Assembly: GCA_016710765.1 (NCBI GenBank)
Contig: JADJUJ010000015.1
Span: forward strand, 71,857-135,856
Source: Lewinellaceae bacterium
GTDB taxonomy: Bacteria > Bacteroidota > Bacteroidia > Chitinophagales > Saprospiraceae
Length of the DNA: 64,000 bases
Reading direction: 5' to 3'
Shown: positions 26,393 through 34,613 of the stretch, piece by piece
Position numbering within the stretch: the stretch's first letter is position 1
Layout: the number at the start of each line of letters is the position of its first letter
Position numbers and translations under genes: made by a program
Notes under the pieces: model-generated
The model's input: only the letters and a program-made list of their open reading frames with translations
Databases searched by the model: none
What the model was told of the DNA's origin: nothing

Positions 26393-27451
26393 ATGATACA
26401 AATAGACAGATCGAAGCCCGTGCTGGTTACCGGCGCCACCGGATACGTAGCGGGTTGGTTGGTGAAGCAACTGCTGGAAGCTGGCTTTACCGTTCATGCT
26501 GCCGTTCGAAACCCCGATAATACCCAAAAACTGGAACACCTGAATGCCATTGCCGCTGCAGCACCGGGCAAGATTCTATATTTTAAATCGGATTTGCTGA
26601 TGCCCGGTAGTTATGCCAAGGCCATGGAAGGCTGCGAACTGATTTTTCACACCGCGTCACCCTTTACCTCTAACTTCAAAGATGCCCAAAAAGAACTGAT
26701 TGACCCCGCCGTTTTGGGCACTAAAAACGTGCTGGATCAGGCTAACAAAACACCATCGGTAAAGCGGATCGTGCTGACCAGCAGCTGCGCCGCCATCTAT
26801 ACAGATGCTGCTGATTTGGAGCAAACCCCAAATGGTGTATTCACGGAGGATGTTTGGAATACCAGCGCATCCCTCGATTACCAGCCCTATTCCTACTCCA
26901 AAACCCTGGCAGAAAAAGAAGCCTGGAAAATGAGCGAACAACAGTCGCAATGGGACCTGGTGGTGGTTAACCCCAGCTTCGTGATGGGACCCTTCCTCAA
27001 TTCGGAAACCGGCACCTCCGAAAGCCTCGCTTTGCTCAAACAATTGGGCGACGGTACCATGAAAATGGGTGCCCCCAACCTTGGCATCGGTGTGGTCGAT
27101 GTACGCGACCTGGCAGAAGCCCACTTTAAAGCCGGTTTCACCCCGGAGGCCAAAGGACGACACATCATCAGTGGGCACAACTCCTCCTTTCTGGAACTTG
27201 CCCAAATTCTGCACGAACAATACGGCGACAAGTATCCCGTGCCCAAAACTGCCCTGCCCAAGTGGCTGCTGATGCTCGTCGGGCCGATGGTAAACAAGGC
27301 ATTGAGCCGAAACTTTATCCGGAAGAACGTCAACTTGCCCTGGAAAGCAGACAACACCAAGAGCGTAGATTCGCTCGGCTTGTATTACAGGCCGCTAAAA
27401 GAAACCATGGTAGATTCCTTCCAGAGTTTGATTGATAGTAAGGCCATTTGA
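26393..27451 (+). CDS. NAD(P)-dependent epimerase / dihydroflavonol-reductase-like extended SDR
   Basis: 352 residues. The nucleotide-binding motif is VTGATGYVAGWLVKQLL (TGxxGxxG), with the strand-2 end AAVRNPDN suggesting NADPH preference. The catalytic YxxxK is in PYSYSKTLAEKEAW, and SSCAAIY supplies the Ser. The order matches dihydroflavonol 4-reductase/cinnamoyl-CoA-reductase-like SDRs, which in bacteria reduce aldehydes or ketones of unknown identity. It is flanked by terminators on both sides, so it is a single-gene unit. Confidence 0.87.
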   Translation: MIQIDRSKPVLVTGATGYVAGWLVKQLLEAGFTVHAAVRNPDNTQKLEHLNAIAAAAPGKILYFKSDLLMPGSYAKAMEGCELIFHTASPFTSNFKDAQKELIDPAVLGTKNVLDQANKTPSVKRIVLTSSCAAIYTDAADLEQTPNGVFTEDVWNTSASLDYQPYSYSKTLAEKEAWKMSEQQSQWDLVVVNPSFVMGPFLNSETGTSESLALLKQLGDGTMKMGAPNLGIGVVDVRDLAEAHFKAGFTPEAKGRHIISGHNSSFLELAQILHEQYGDKYPVPKTALPKWLLMLVGPMVNKALSRNFIRKNVNLPWKADNTKSVDSLGLYYRPLKETMVDSFQSLIDSKAI

Positions 27452-27476
27452 TTTCCGCATGGATCATGGCCTTTCC

Positions 27477-27523
27477 AATGCCTGCTGCAGGTTGCTTTTG
27501 CCAACCCGCTGCAGGCATTTTTT
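27477..27523 (+). terminator. Intrinsic terminator after the SDR gene
   Basis: AATGCCTGCTGCAGGTTG pairs with CAACCCGCTGCAGGCATT with two mismatches around a short loop (TTTTGC region), followed by a T run. It lies 25 bases past the stop of the epimerase gene. Confidence 0.8.
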
Positions 27524-27568
27524 ATGCAGTGCAATTGCTCAACATTCCCAAAATCCTATAAAAAACCG

Positions 27569-27576
27569 TACCTTTG
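27569..27576 (+). promoter_or_regulatory. Candidate -7 box (TACCTTTG) of the ABC-F gene
   Basis: An exact TAnnTTTG match 32 bases before ATG 27609, downstream of a terminator, consistent with an independent promoter for the ABC-F gene. No well-spaced -33 TTG is visible. Confidence 0.4.
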
Positions 27577-27608
27577 CGGCTTTTTTAAGGCAGTACAATT
27601 CTACAACG

Positions 27609-29243
27609 ATGCTTCAAACGCGCGACATAGCCCTGCAATACGGCAAAAGGGTACTTTTTGACGAAGTAAGCCTTCAGTTCACCAAGGGCAACTGCTATGG
27701 TATCATTGGCGCAAATGGCGCCGGCAAATCTACCTTCCTGAAAATTCTTTCCGGCGAGATTGATCCTATCCGGGGCAGCGTGGAAATAACACCAGGTGAA
27801 CGCATGGCTGTGTTGAGCCAGAACCACTTTGCTTTTGATGATTTCCCGGTTATGGATACCGTCATCATGGGGCACCGTCGCCTGTACGACATCATGCAGG
27901 AGAAAAACGCCATTTACGACAACCCCAATGCTACCGAAGCAGAGTCGATGCGCGCTGCAGAACTCGAGGGAGAATTCGGTGAAATGAACGGTTGGATGGC
28001 AGAGAGCGATGCCGCTGAACTGCTCAGCAACATGGGCCTGCACGAGTCGTTCCACTACAAACTGGTGCGCGAACTCGACGGCTCCGACCGCGTAAAAGTG
28101 CTGCTCGCCCAAGCACTCTTTGGCGAGCCCGATATCCTGCTCATGGACGAACCTACCAACGACCTCGATGCAGAAACCTCCGACTGGCTGTGCGACTTCC
28201 TGGCCGACTACCAAAACATCGTCATTGTGGTATCGCACGACCGGCACTTTCTGGACATGGTGTGCACCCATGTGGTGGACGTTGACTTTGGAAAAATCCG
28301 CATGTACACCGGCAACTACACCTTCTGGTACGAAACCAGCCAATTGTTGTCGCGCCAGATTGCCGATAAAAACAAGAAAGTAGAACAAAAGCGGCAGGAG
28401 ATGATGGACTTTATCGCCCGCTTCTCGGCCAATGCTTCTAAATCACGGCAGGCTACCAGCCGCAAAAAAGCCCTGGAAAAACTCAACCTGGAAGACATCA
28501 AAGTCTCCAGCCGCCGCTACCCTTACATCGCTTTCAAGCCTGAACGCGAACCCGGCGATGTGATCCTGGACGTAGAAAACCTGTCTAAAAAAGCCGCAAC
28601 TGGCGAGTACCTGTTTCAAAATTTGTTCCTCCGCTTTAACAAAGGCGAAAAAATTGCTGTCATCAGCCGCAATGCACTGGCGGTAACCGCCCTTTTCAAC
28701 ATCCTTTCAGGCGAAAACAGCGACTACGAGGGCAGTTTCCAATACGGACAAACCATTTCAAAGCAGTTTTTGCCCAACGACAACAGCGCCTACTTCTCCG
28801 GCGACCAGGACATGAGCCTGATCGACTGGCTACGCCAATATTCCAAGGAAAAAGACGAGGCTTTTATTCGCGGCTTCCTGGGGCGCATGCTCTTCACCGG
28901 TGAAGAGGTTTTCAAGCGTTCCGGGGTGCTTTCAGGAGGTGAAAAGGTGCGTTGTATGATGTCTAAAATCATGCTCGCCAACCCGAATTTTCTTATTCTG
29001 GACGAGCCAACCAACCACCTCGACCTGGAATCGATCACGGCGCTGAATACCGGCATGCAAGAATTCACCGGCAATATGATGTTTACCTCACACGATTACC
29101 AAATCATGGATTCCGTCGCCAACAGGATCATTGAAATCACCCCTGCAGGCTTGATCGACCAGCACATGAGTTATGGCGAATACCTGCACAGCGAAAAAGT
29201 GCGGAAAATGCGGGAGGAAATGTACGCTGAAGCGCGGGTGTAA
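27609..29243 (+). CDS. ABC-F family ribosome-associated ATPase
   Basis: 544 residues from ATG 27609; the longer open frame reads through the terminator. Two ABC domains without membrane segments. Domain 1 has Walker A GANGAGKST, signature region LDGSDRVKVLLAQAL, and Walker B ILLMDEPTNDLD. The inter-domain linker is charged and helical (KKVEQKRQEMMDFIARFSA), as in ABC-F proteins. Domain 2 keeps LSGGEKVR and FLILDEPTNHLD, but its Walker A position reads SRNALAVTAL and lacks the usual GK(S/T). The protein probably acts at the ribosomal E site in translation regulation. Degeneration in the second P-loop is the one oddity; I recall it in some YbiT-like members but could not check. Confidence 0.88.
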   Translation: MLQTRDIALQYGKRVLFDEVSLQFTKGNCYGIIGANGAGKSTFLKILSGEIDPIRGSVEITPGERMAVLSQNHFAFDDFPVMDTVIMGHRRLYDIMQEKNAIYDNPNATEAESMRAAELEGEFGEMNGWMAESDAAELLSNMGLHESFHYKLVRELDGSDRVKVLLAQALFGEPDILLMDEPTNDLDAETSDWLCDFLADYQNIVIVVSHDRHFLDMVCTHVVDVDFGKIRMYTGNYTFWYETSQLLSRQIADKNKKVEQKRQEMMDFIARFSANASKSRQATSRKKALEKLNLEDIKVSSRRYPYIAFKPEREPGDVILDVENLSKKAATGEYLFQNLFLRFNKGEKIAVISRNALAVTALFNILSGENSDYEGSFQYGQTISKQFLPNDNSAYFSGDQDMSLIDWLRQYSKEKDEAFIRGFLGRMLFTGEEVFKRSGVLSGGEKVRCMMSKIMLANPNFLILDEPTNHLDLESITALNTGMQEFTGNMMFTSHDYQIMDSVANRIIEITPAGLIDQHMSYGEYLHSEKVRKMREEMYAEARV

Positions 29244-29271
29244 CGCTGAAGGCTATTTTTATCAACCATGC

Positions 29272-29310
29272 AAAAAAGGGCCGACCTGTTGACAGGTCGG
29301 CCCTTTTTTG
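29272..29310. terminator. Intrinsic terminator, bidirectional
   Basis: AAAAAAGGGCCGACCTGT pairs with ACAGGTCGGCCCTTTTTT around a two- to four-base loop. With A and T runs on both sides it can serve the ABC-F gene (plus) and the azoreductase remnant (minus). Confidence 0.9.
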
Positions 29311-29329
29311 ATCGAAAGAAAAAAATGGA

Positions 29330-29464
29330 CTACAGCTTAACGCTGGCCACTGCTTTTTCCATGGCTGTTTCCTGAGTACCGGGGATGGTAACGCCTTCCA
29401 CGCGGAACACGGTAATATCCGTAATGCCAAGGAAGCCCAGGATAGCACGCAGATAGCTTTCTAT
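29330..29464 (-). pseudogene. C-terminal remnant of an FMN-dependent NADH-azoreductase
   Basis: A 44-codon open stretch ending at TAG 29332-29330 reads IESYLRAILGFLGITDITVF, then VEGVTIPGTQETAMEKAVA, closely matching the end of AzoR/AcpD flavodoxin-fold enzymes (YL..ILGFLGITD motif). The first ~160 residues of the gene are absent: the reading frame begins at the junction with the broken beta-barrel gene upstream. It cannot encode an active enzyme. Confidence 0.75.
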
Positions 29465-29467
29465 CAA

Positions 29468-30049
29468 TCATACTAAGCGATCAAAAAGATAGAAAAGCCC
29501 AAGTTGTATGCCCGTGTTTATGGATTTGACATTGTTACTTTTATTGATATTGCTTAATCCGTAATTGTAACGAAATCGATCCCAAGGCCCGGGGGGATAG
29601 ACATTATCCAACTCCATGCACTCAACCCAATGTCAGTGGGTTCATTGTTGGATTGTTCGCGTCCGTACTCCGGTTATTAAATTTTGGTTTGCAGCCGCCA
29701 AAACGCCTATCTGAGGACCAGCCTGTAACCTGAATCCATTGTCGAACATATATTGGATCAACAACGGTACATTGATATAGGCCAAATCCAATGTTGTACC
29801 TGCATCGGGTCCCTTATATTTTGCGCCTTGTGTAGACAATACGAATTCCGGCTGAAACGCTATCTGTCGGGCCAGGTGGATGTGGCCAAGCAACCCTAAA
29901 TGAAATCCTACGATGGGATCATTTGAAGTGCTGTTGTCATTTTGGATATTATAAACGTTCAATCCGCCTTTGCCCCATGTTTGTGTTGAGCATTTGCCTG
30001 AGCGAGTCAAAAAATTTGCCGCAAAATGTCGCAGTAATAAATGTTTCAT
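29468..30049 (-). pseudogene. Broken PorT/OmpA-like outer-membrane beta-barrel gene
   Basis: From ATG 30049 (MKHLLLRHF) the frame shows barrel strands: KGGLNVYNIQND, PIVGFHLGLLGHIHL, QIAFQPEFVLSTQGAKY, YINVPLLIQYMFD and FRLQAGPQIGVL, the standard outer-membrane-beta-barrel 2 (PorT-like) order. It breaks after ~135 codons. Two further frames complete the expected end (PPGLGIDF, then RYNYGLSNINKS and GIQLGLFYLF) to 29468. The signal peptide is also degenerate. At least two shifts plus an abnormal N-terminus argue for decay, although one break is at a C6 run and could be an error. Confidence 0.6.
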
Positions 30050-30328
30050 AATCGTTATGTTTAAAGTAATTAAATGTGTCAAAAAATTGAGTGGGTTGAG
30101 ATTAGGGATGGACAAGGTGCGCTGCTTCATAAGTATTGCCATTACACATTTAAATTGAAAAGTTACACAATTCACTTATCCTGGCAGTAAGCATGGATGG
30201 GAGGCATGTTAATAAGCAAAATACTTCGGCTCCTAAGCTGTGGCAATCGTTCTGGTCATTAAATTTGCATACGCGTACTTATCCCCACACTGCTGGACAT
30301 TTACATACCTACCAATGAACACCTACCA

Positions 30329-30804
30329 ATGAACACCTCCCAGCAAATAGCAAAGCACCTCCGAGCGGTTTATTTTGGTGGCAACTGGACCGACTCCAAC
30401 CTGAAGGATAACCTTTTGGGCCTCAGCTGGCAGCAAGCAACTACCCAGATCTATGGGCTCAATACCATTGCAACGCTGGTTTTCACATGAATTATTACGT
30501 CAGCGGCGTGCTGAAAGTATTTCAGGGTGGGCCACTGGAAATCAGGACAAATACGCCTTTACGCACCCTCCCATCGTATCGCAGGCAGACTGGGAAAACT
30601 TCTTAAACCAGGTTTGGGCAGACGCAGAAGCCTTTGCAACACAGATTGAGCAAATACCGGAGGGAAAACTGGGGCAGGTCTTTGTGGATGAAAAATACGG
30701 CACCTATTACCGAAACCTGCAAGGCATCATTGAACACCTGCATTACCATTTGGGACAGCTTTGTTGTGATAAAGAAAATTATCCAGCAACAAAAAAGCAT
30801 TTAG
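30329..30804 (+). pseudogene. DinB-like protein, degenerate first copy
   Basis: It encodes MNTSQQIAKHLRAVYFGG and continues closely parallel to the intact copy at 34131-34610, but the frame is broken three times: at T4 30480-30483 (the other copy has T5), near 30545, and in the last 15 codons (around 30753). The reconstructed product ends in a KKIIQQQKSI-like tail. A 14-base tandem repeat (ACCTACCAATGAAC twice) immediately precedes it and duplicates the start codon context. Metal-ligand motif EHLHYHLGQ is retained. Three shifts in 475 bases favour true decay, but the homopolymer context leaves error possible. Confidence 0.65.
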
Positions 30805-30981
30805 ATAAAAACAAGAGGAGCATTTCTAATCCATAAAAAGTATAGCGAAATACGAGGCGGCACTGGATCACAAAATGGCCAATTTCCTCAATCGAAATAA
30901 TTCCGTGTAAATCCGTAGGTTAAATCTGTGAAAATCTGTGTGAAAAAAATTGTTTGTCATCAATGTTACAGCCCCGAAACC

Positions 30982-31855
30982 ATGAAGTACCTATTTTTCG
31001 CCGCCATCACATGCCTTTCTTTCCTGCCAGTCCAATCCTTTTCACAATACCTGACCTTTCCAGCGGCAAACGCCAACTGGTGCTATCATGGCTATGGCGA
31101 CCAGGGGCAAAACCTGGGTGATTTTTGCTTTTCCCCAACAGAATTGGTGGAACTAAATGGTAAGACCTACTCCAAAATATCCTACCAGCCGTACCCTTAT
31201 GCCAGCGCTGAAGACCCGCTGTACCGGTCGGAAAACAACGGAAAATTTTATGCCCTTCCACAGGACTCCACGGACGAAATCCTCGTGTATGATTTTTCGC
31301 TTGAAGCGGTGACACCTTTTTAGCAACTGAGTTGGGGGCGCGACACGGTTACCCTGGTTGTTCAATCCGTAGAATATATCACTACCCTGGATGGCATGTT
31401 GAGAAAAAAGATATTCCTGTCCAATCAAGGCGCCAGCGGAACCTGGCTGGAGGGGATCGGAAGTTTGGACTGGGTTTTTACCTACCCGGCTTATGTCCAG
31501 TCGGTTTCTGGTGGGTACACATTTGTATGTCACTCGGTTTCCGACAGTATTGTTTATCCAGATGGCGCCAGCGCCAGTCTGTGTGGCATAAACGCCGTCA
31601 GCAACCTACAGCAAAAATCGGCCATAAAAATATCCCCCAACCCCTGTTCATGACACGTTTAAAATAGACTTTGAAGGACTGGATATCCGGCAATTAATGG
31701 TCTCCGACGTGTTGGGAAAACCCATTTTGCAATACCAAATTATGGCAAACCAACCATCCATAGTGGTTTCAGCAAACCTTAAACCTGGATTGTATTTTGT
31801 TGTTTTGCAGCAAAAAAACGGCGCAGTAACCTCAAGCCGCTTCATGCGGTTATAA
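30982..31855 (+). pseudogene. Small T9SS-sorted secreted protein, degenerate first copy
   Basis: It starts with the signal peptide MKYLFFAAITCLSFLPVQSF and aligns along its length with the intact protein at 34614-35495 (shared NGKTY.KI.YQP, PQDSTDEIL.YDF, VQSVEYITTLDG, WLEGIG..DWVF). An in-frame TAG at 31321-31323 interrupts it, and the frame shifts near 31648 before the C-terminal T9SS domain (SDVLGKP ... LKPGLYFVVLQQKNG), which ends at 31855. The nonsense codon is not a homopolymer artefact pattern, so this copy is probably dead. It lies between the degenerate DinB-like copy and the caspase gene. Confidence 0.7.
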
Positions 31856-31888
31856 CAGCACCGTTAAACTTTTCCTTCGTAAATTCGC

Positions 31889-31896
31889 TACATTTG
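31889..31896 (+). promoter_or_regulatory. Candidate -7 box (TACATTTG) of the caspase gene
   Basis: An exact TAnnTTTG match 27 bases before the preferred start codon at 31924. No -33 TTG at the usual distance. Confidence 0.35.
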
Positions 31897-31923
31897 TTGA
31901 CGGTTCACCATATTCATGCTGCC

Positions 31924-33948
31924 ATGCGATCCATTTTTCTGTTGCTCTTACTGTTGCTTGTTGGGCGGGGCATTGCCCAAAACCCCCAATTAACGCATAT
32001 CCCCACCACCTATGCCATCGTATTGGGCATTTCGGATTACCTCAATCCCGACATCCCGGACATTCCGTTTGCCGACAAGGACGCCCTTGCCATGTACCAG
32101 TACCTCCGTTCGCCTCAAGGCGGGCAGTTGGATACCAACAACATTCAGCTCCTGATCAACGAACAAGCCACCGCAGCCCATTTGGCGGGTGCTTTGCGTT
32201 GGGCCATCGACAATTGCCAGCAGGAGGACCGACTGTTTTTTTACTACAATGGCCACTGTATTAATTTGAACAAAAAAACCTTTTTTTTATGCTTTGATTC
32301 CCCTTCTCCTGACTTTTTACTCGGTGGTGGCGCCTTATCAACCGACTATTTTAATAGGGCAGTAGAAACCCTTTCCTTGCAAAAACAAGTAAAAACCCTG
32401 TTCATTTTTGACATCGGTCATCCTGGAAAGATCACAGGCAATCCGATCAACGATAAAGCAGTTTACCGTGACTTATATCCCCGGATAGCCAATGAAATCA
32501 AATTGTTTTCAGCCGAACCGGATGTGCAAAACAGGAGCGGCACACAATGGGGCGGTGGCCACAGTATTTTCACCTACTTTTTGATAAAAGGCGTGGCTGG
32601 AGAAGCCGATTATGATAAAGACAACAGCATTACCCTTTATGAATTGAGACATTACCTTGAGATCTCTCTAGATGGTGCTCTGGGCTCTGAACGTCAGGAC
32701 CTGCTGATCAATGGCTATGAATCAGAGGTGCTGTGTCGGGTAGTGCCGGGCGCCAACCCCGAAGCATTTTTCAAAACCGACGACCGGCAGGGGACTGTAC
32801 CGAATCTCCCCAATTCCAACGACCATTCGATCGACATGGAGGGCGATGCGCCACTGCTCCAACGCCTATACCCTACTGTCTGTAACAACCAGGCCCTTCT
32901 GGTACATTCCGATTCGCTTTTTCTGCAATTAGAGCCCGGGAATGCTATCGACCTTATTCGTATTTATCCCCAACAATCGGCAGAAAGTGCCTCTACCCGT
33001 GCACTTGAAACGCGGAGCGCTACGCCACAAAAGTACAGTTACAATGTTCCGCTTCGCCCTGGCCTGAACACCATCCGGGTGGTGGCCACCAAAAACGTTA
33101 CGACCATTGTCGATACCATACAGGTGTATGCCGATTTCTCGCCCAAACTTCGTTTCGGCCTGGATGACCAATTGCGGTACTACGCCTTGTTCATTGGAAA
33201 CGATCACTACCAGGACGCCGGATTTGTTCCGCTGAACAATCCCCGGTTTGATTGCCGCACCCTGGCACAGGAGTTGTCCAGCAATTATGGCTTTGAGGTG
33301 GACACCCTCTTTGATGCCGACCGGGCCAGCATATTCAACAAACTGGCGGCATACAGCCAACGGTTTCAGGATCCGAATTATCAGAAACGCAACGATCACC
33401 TGCTGGTGTTTTATGGCGGCCATGGGGTAATGGACCAAAGCAGTGGCATGGGTTACATGGTCGCGACCGACTCGAAAAAAGACGACCCCGGGTTCTCTTC
33501 CTATGTATCGTACATTGAGTTACAAACCCGGCTCGATTTGTTGAAGGTCAAACATATTCTGGTGGTCATTGATGCCTGCCAAAGCGGCAGCCGATGTAGG
33601 TTTTGGGAGGCGGTGGCCAGCAGGGGCGTTGAACCCGCCGCACAGGCAAACGCCCAGGTTTCCAGTCAGTTTGTACAGGAAAAAATGCGCTTTACCACCC
33701 GGCGCTTTCTAACCTCTGCGCAGGAGAATGCCGTTCCTGATGGCGCCAAAGGCCAGCACTCTCCCTATGCCAAACAATTTCTGGAAGCGCTGAAGCAGCC
33801 CGATAATGGCGTACTTACCCTGGAACAACTCCAGACCTACCTGGACAAATCCAGTGCAAAAACCCTGAGCGGTACTTTTGGCAACAGAAATGAGCCTGGT
33901 AGCAACTTTTTGATGTTGAAAACGGGGTTCAATAGCTGTGTTCTTTAG
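31924..33948 (+). CDS. Secreted double caspase-like (C14) protease, N-terminal domain catalytically altered
   Basis: 674 residues from ATG 31924 with signal peptide MRSIFLLLLLLLVGRGIAQ; a TTG start 10 codons earlier is less likely. Domain 1 (~25-265) has a caspase fold pattern (YAIVLGISDYLNP, FFYYNGHC with His111, GGGHSIFTYFLIKGVAGEAD) but the catalytic Cys position reads FDIGHPG (Gly165), and GHG is GHC. A beta-sandwich-like linker (~330-415) follows. Domain 2 (~420-665) has the complete dyad: His500 in VFYGGHGV and Cys552 in VIDACQSGS. One active and one pseudo-protease unit in one exported chain is therefore likely. There is no T9SS tail, so it is predicted periplasmic. It is flanked by the two copies of the DinB/T9SS unit. 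Confidence 0.85.
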   Translation: MRSIFLLLLLLLVGRGIAQNPQLTHIPTTYAIVLGISDYLNPDIPDIPFADKDALAMYQYLRSPQGGQLDTNNIQLLINEQATAAHLAGALRWAIDNCQQEDRLFFYYNGHCINLNKKTFFLCFDSPSPDFLLGGGALSTDYFNRAVETLSLQKQVKTLFIFDIGHPGKITGNPINDKAVYRDLYPRIANEIKLFSAEPDVQNRSGTQWGGGHSIFTYFLIKGVAGEADYDKDNSITLYELRHYLEISLDGALGSERQDLLINGYESEVLCRVVPGANPEAFFKTDDRQGTVPNLPNSNDHSIDMEGDAPLLQRLYPTVCNNQALLVHSDSLFLQLEPGNAIDLIRIYPQQSAESASTRALETRSATPQKYSYNVPLRPGLNTIRVVATKNVTTIVDTIQVYADFSPKLRFGLDDQLRYYALFIGNDHYQDAGFVPLNNPRFDCRTLAQELSSNYGFEVDTLFDADRASIFNKLAAYSQRFQDPNYQKRNDHLLVFYGGHGVMDQSSGMGYMVATDSKKDDPGFSSYVSYIELQTRLDLLKVKHILVVIDACQSGSRCRFWEAVASRGVEPAAQANAQVSSQFVQEKMRFTTRRFLTSAQENAVPDGAKGQHSPYAKQFLEALKQPDNGVLTLEQLQTYLDKSSAKTLSGTFGNRNEPGSNFLMLKTGFNSCVL

Positions 33949-34130
33949 AATAGAATAGCCAATGGCCTTGGCAATGGTTTGTGGTAGTGAGGTTATAGCT
34001 TGTTCTGCGCACCTGTTCCTACCTCAATATGCGCTAATAATATCCTATACCACGAACCCCGGTTTGATGCTACCCAATAAGCCACTAAATTGGTGTTTTA
34101 AAAGATTCTGTCATGTCATAAACTGCACTC

Positions 34131-34610
34131 ATGAACGTTTCCACACAAATTGCCAAGCACCTCAGAGAAGTTTACTTTGGAGGCAACTGGACGGACTCCA
34201 ACCTGAAGGACAATTTGGAGGGCCTGAGCTGGCGAGAAGCAACTACCCAGGTCTACTCGCTTAACACCATTGCGACCCTCGTTTTTCACATGAATTATTA
34301 CGTCAGCGGCGTGCTGAAGGTATTACAGGGTGGTCCGCTTGAAACCAAAGACAAATATGCGTTTACGCATCCTCCCATTCAGTCGCAGGAGGACTGGGAC
34401 GCGTTTTTGGAGCAGGTTTGGAATGATGCCGAAAACTTCGCGCATCACATCGAACAACTACCCGACCACATCCTGAGGGAAGATTTTATAGACAGCAAAT
34501 ACGGCAGTTACTACAGAAACCTGCACGGAATTATTGAGCACCTTCACTATCATTTGGGACAGATTTCCCTGATCAGGAAAATAATCCAGCAGCAATCAAA
34601 AAACAATTGA
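34131..34610 (+). CDS. DinB-like protein, intact copy
   Basis: 159 residues, a four-helix DinB/DUF1572-type fold by pattern: STQIAKHLREVYFGGNWTDS, then VFHMNYYVSGVLKVL and a C-terminal IIEHLHYHLGQISLI. Histidines in FHMNYY and EHLHYHLGQ are placed like the metal triad of DinB proteins. Family members are often thiol-dependent transferases or of unknown role; no activity can be assigned. It ends three bases before the next gene, so the two are co-transcribed, repeating the order found at 30329-31855. The interval 33949-34130 before it contains no recognisable gene. Confidence 0.82.
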   Translation: MNVSTQIAKHLREVYFGGNWTDSNLKDNLEGLSWREATTQVYSLNTIATLVFHMNYYVSGVLKVLQGGPLETKDKYAFTHPPIQSQEDWDAFLEQVWNDAENFAHHIEQLPDHILREDFIDSKYGSYYRNLHGIIEHLHYHLGQISLIRKIIQQQSKNN

Positions 34611-34613
34611 CCC

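Noticed and set aside
27585..28388. 267-codon minus-strand open frame in the ABC-F gene
   Set aside because: Shadow of the ABC-F gene; no signal, no domain pattern.
33962..34130. Open frame leading into the second DinB-like gene
   Set aside because: It lies in a different frame from DinB, has no start context or family pattern, and overlaps the true ATG at 34131.
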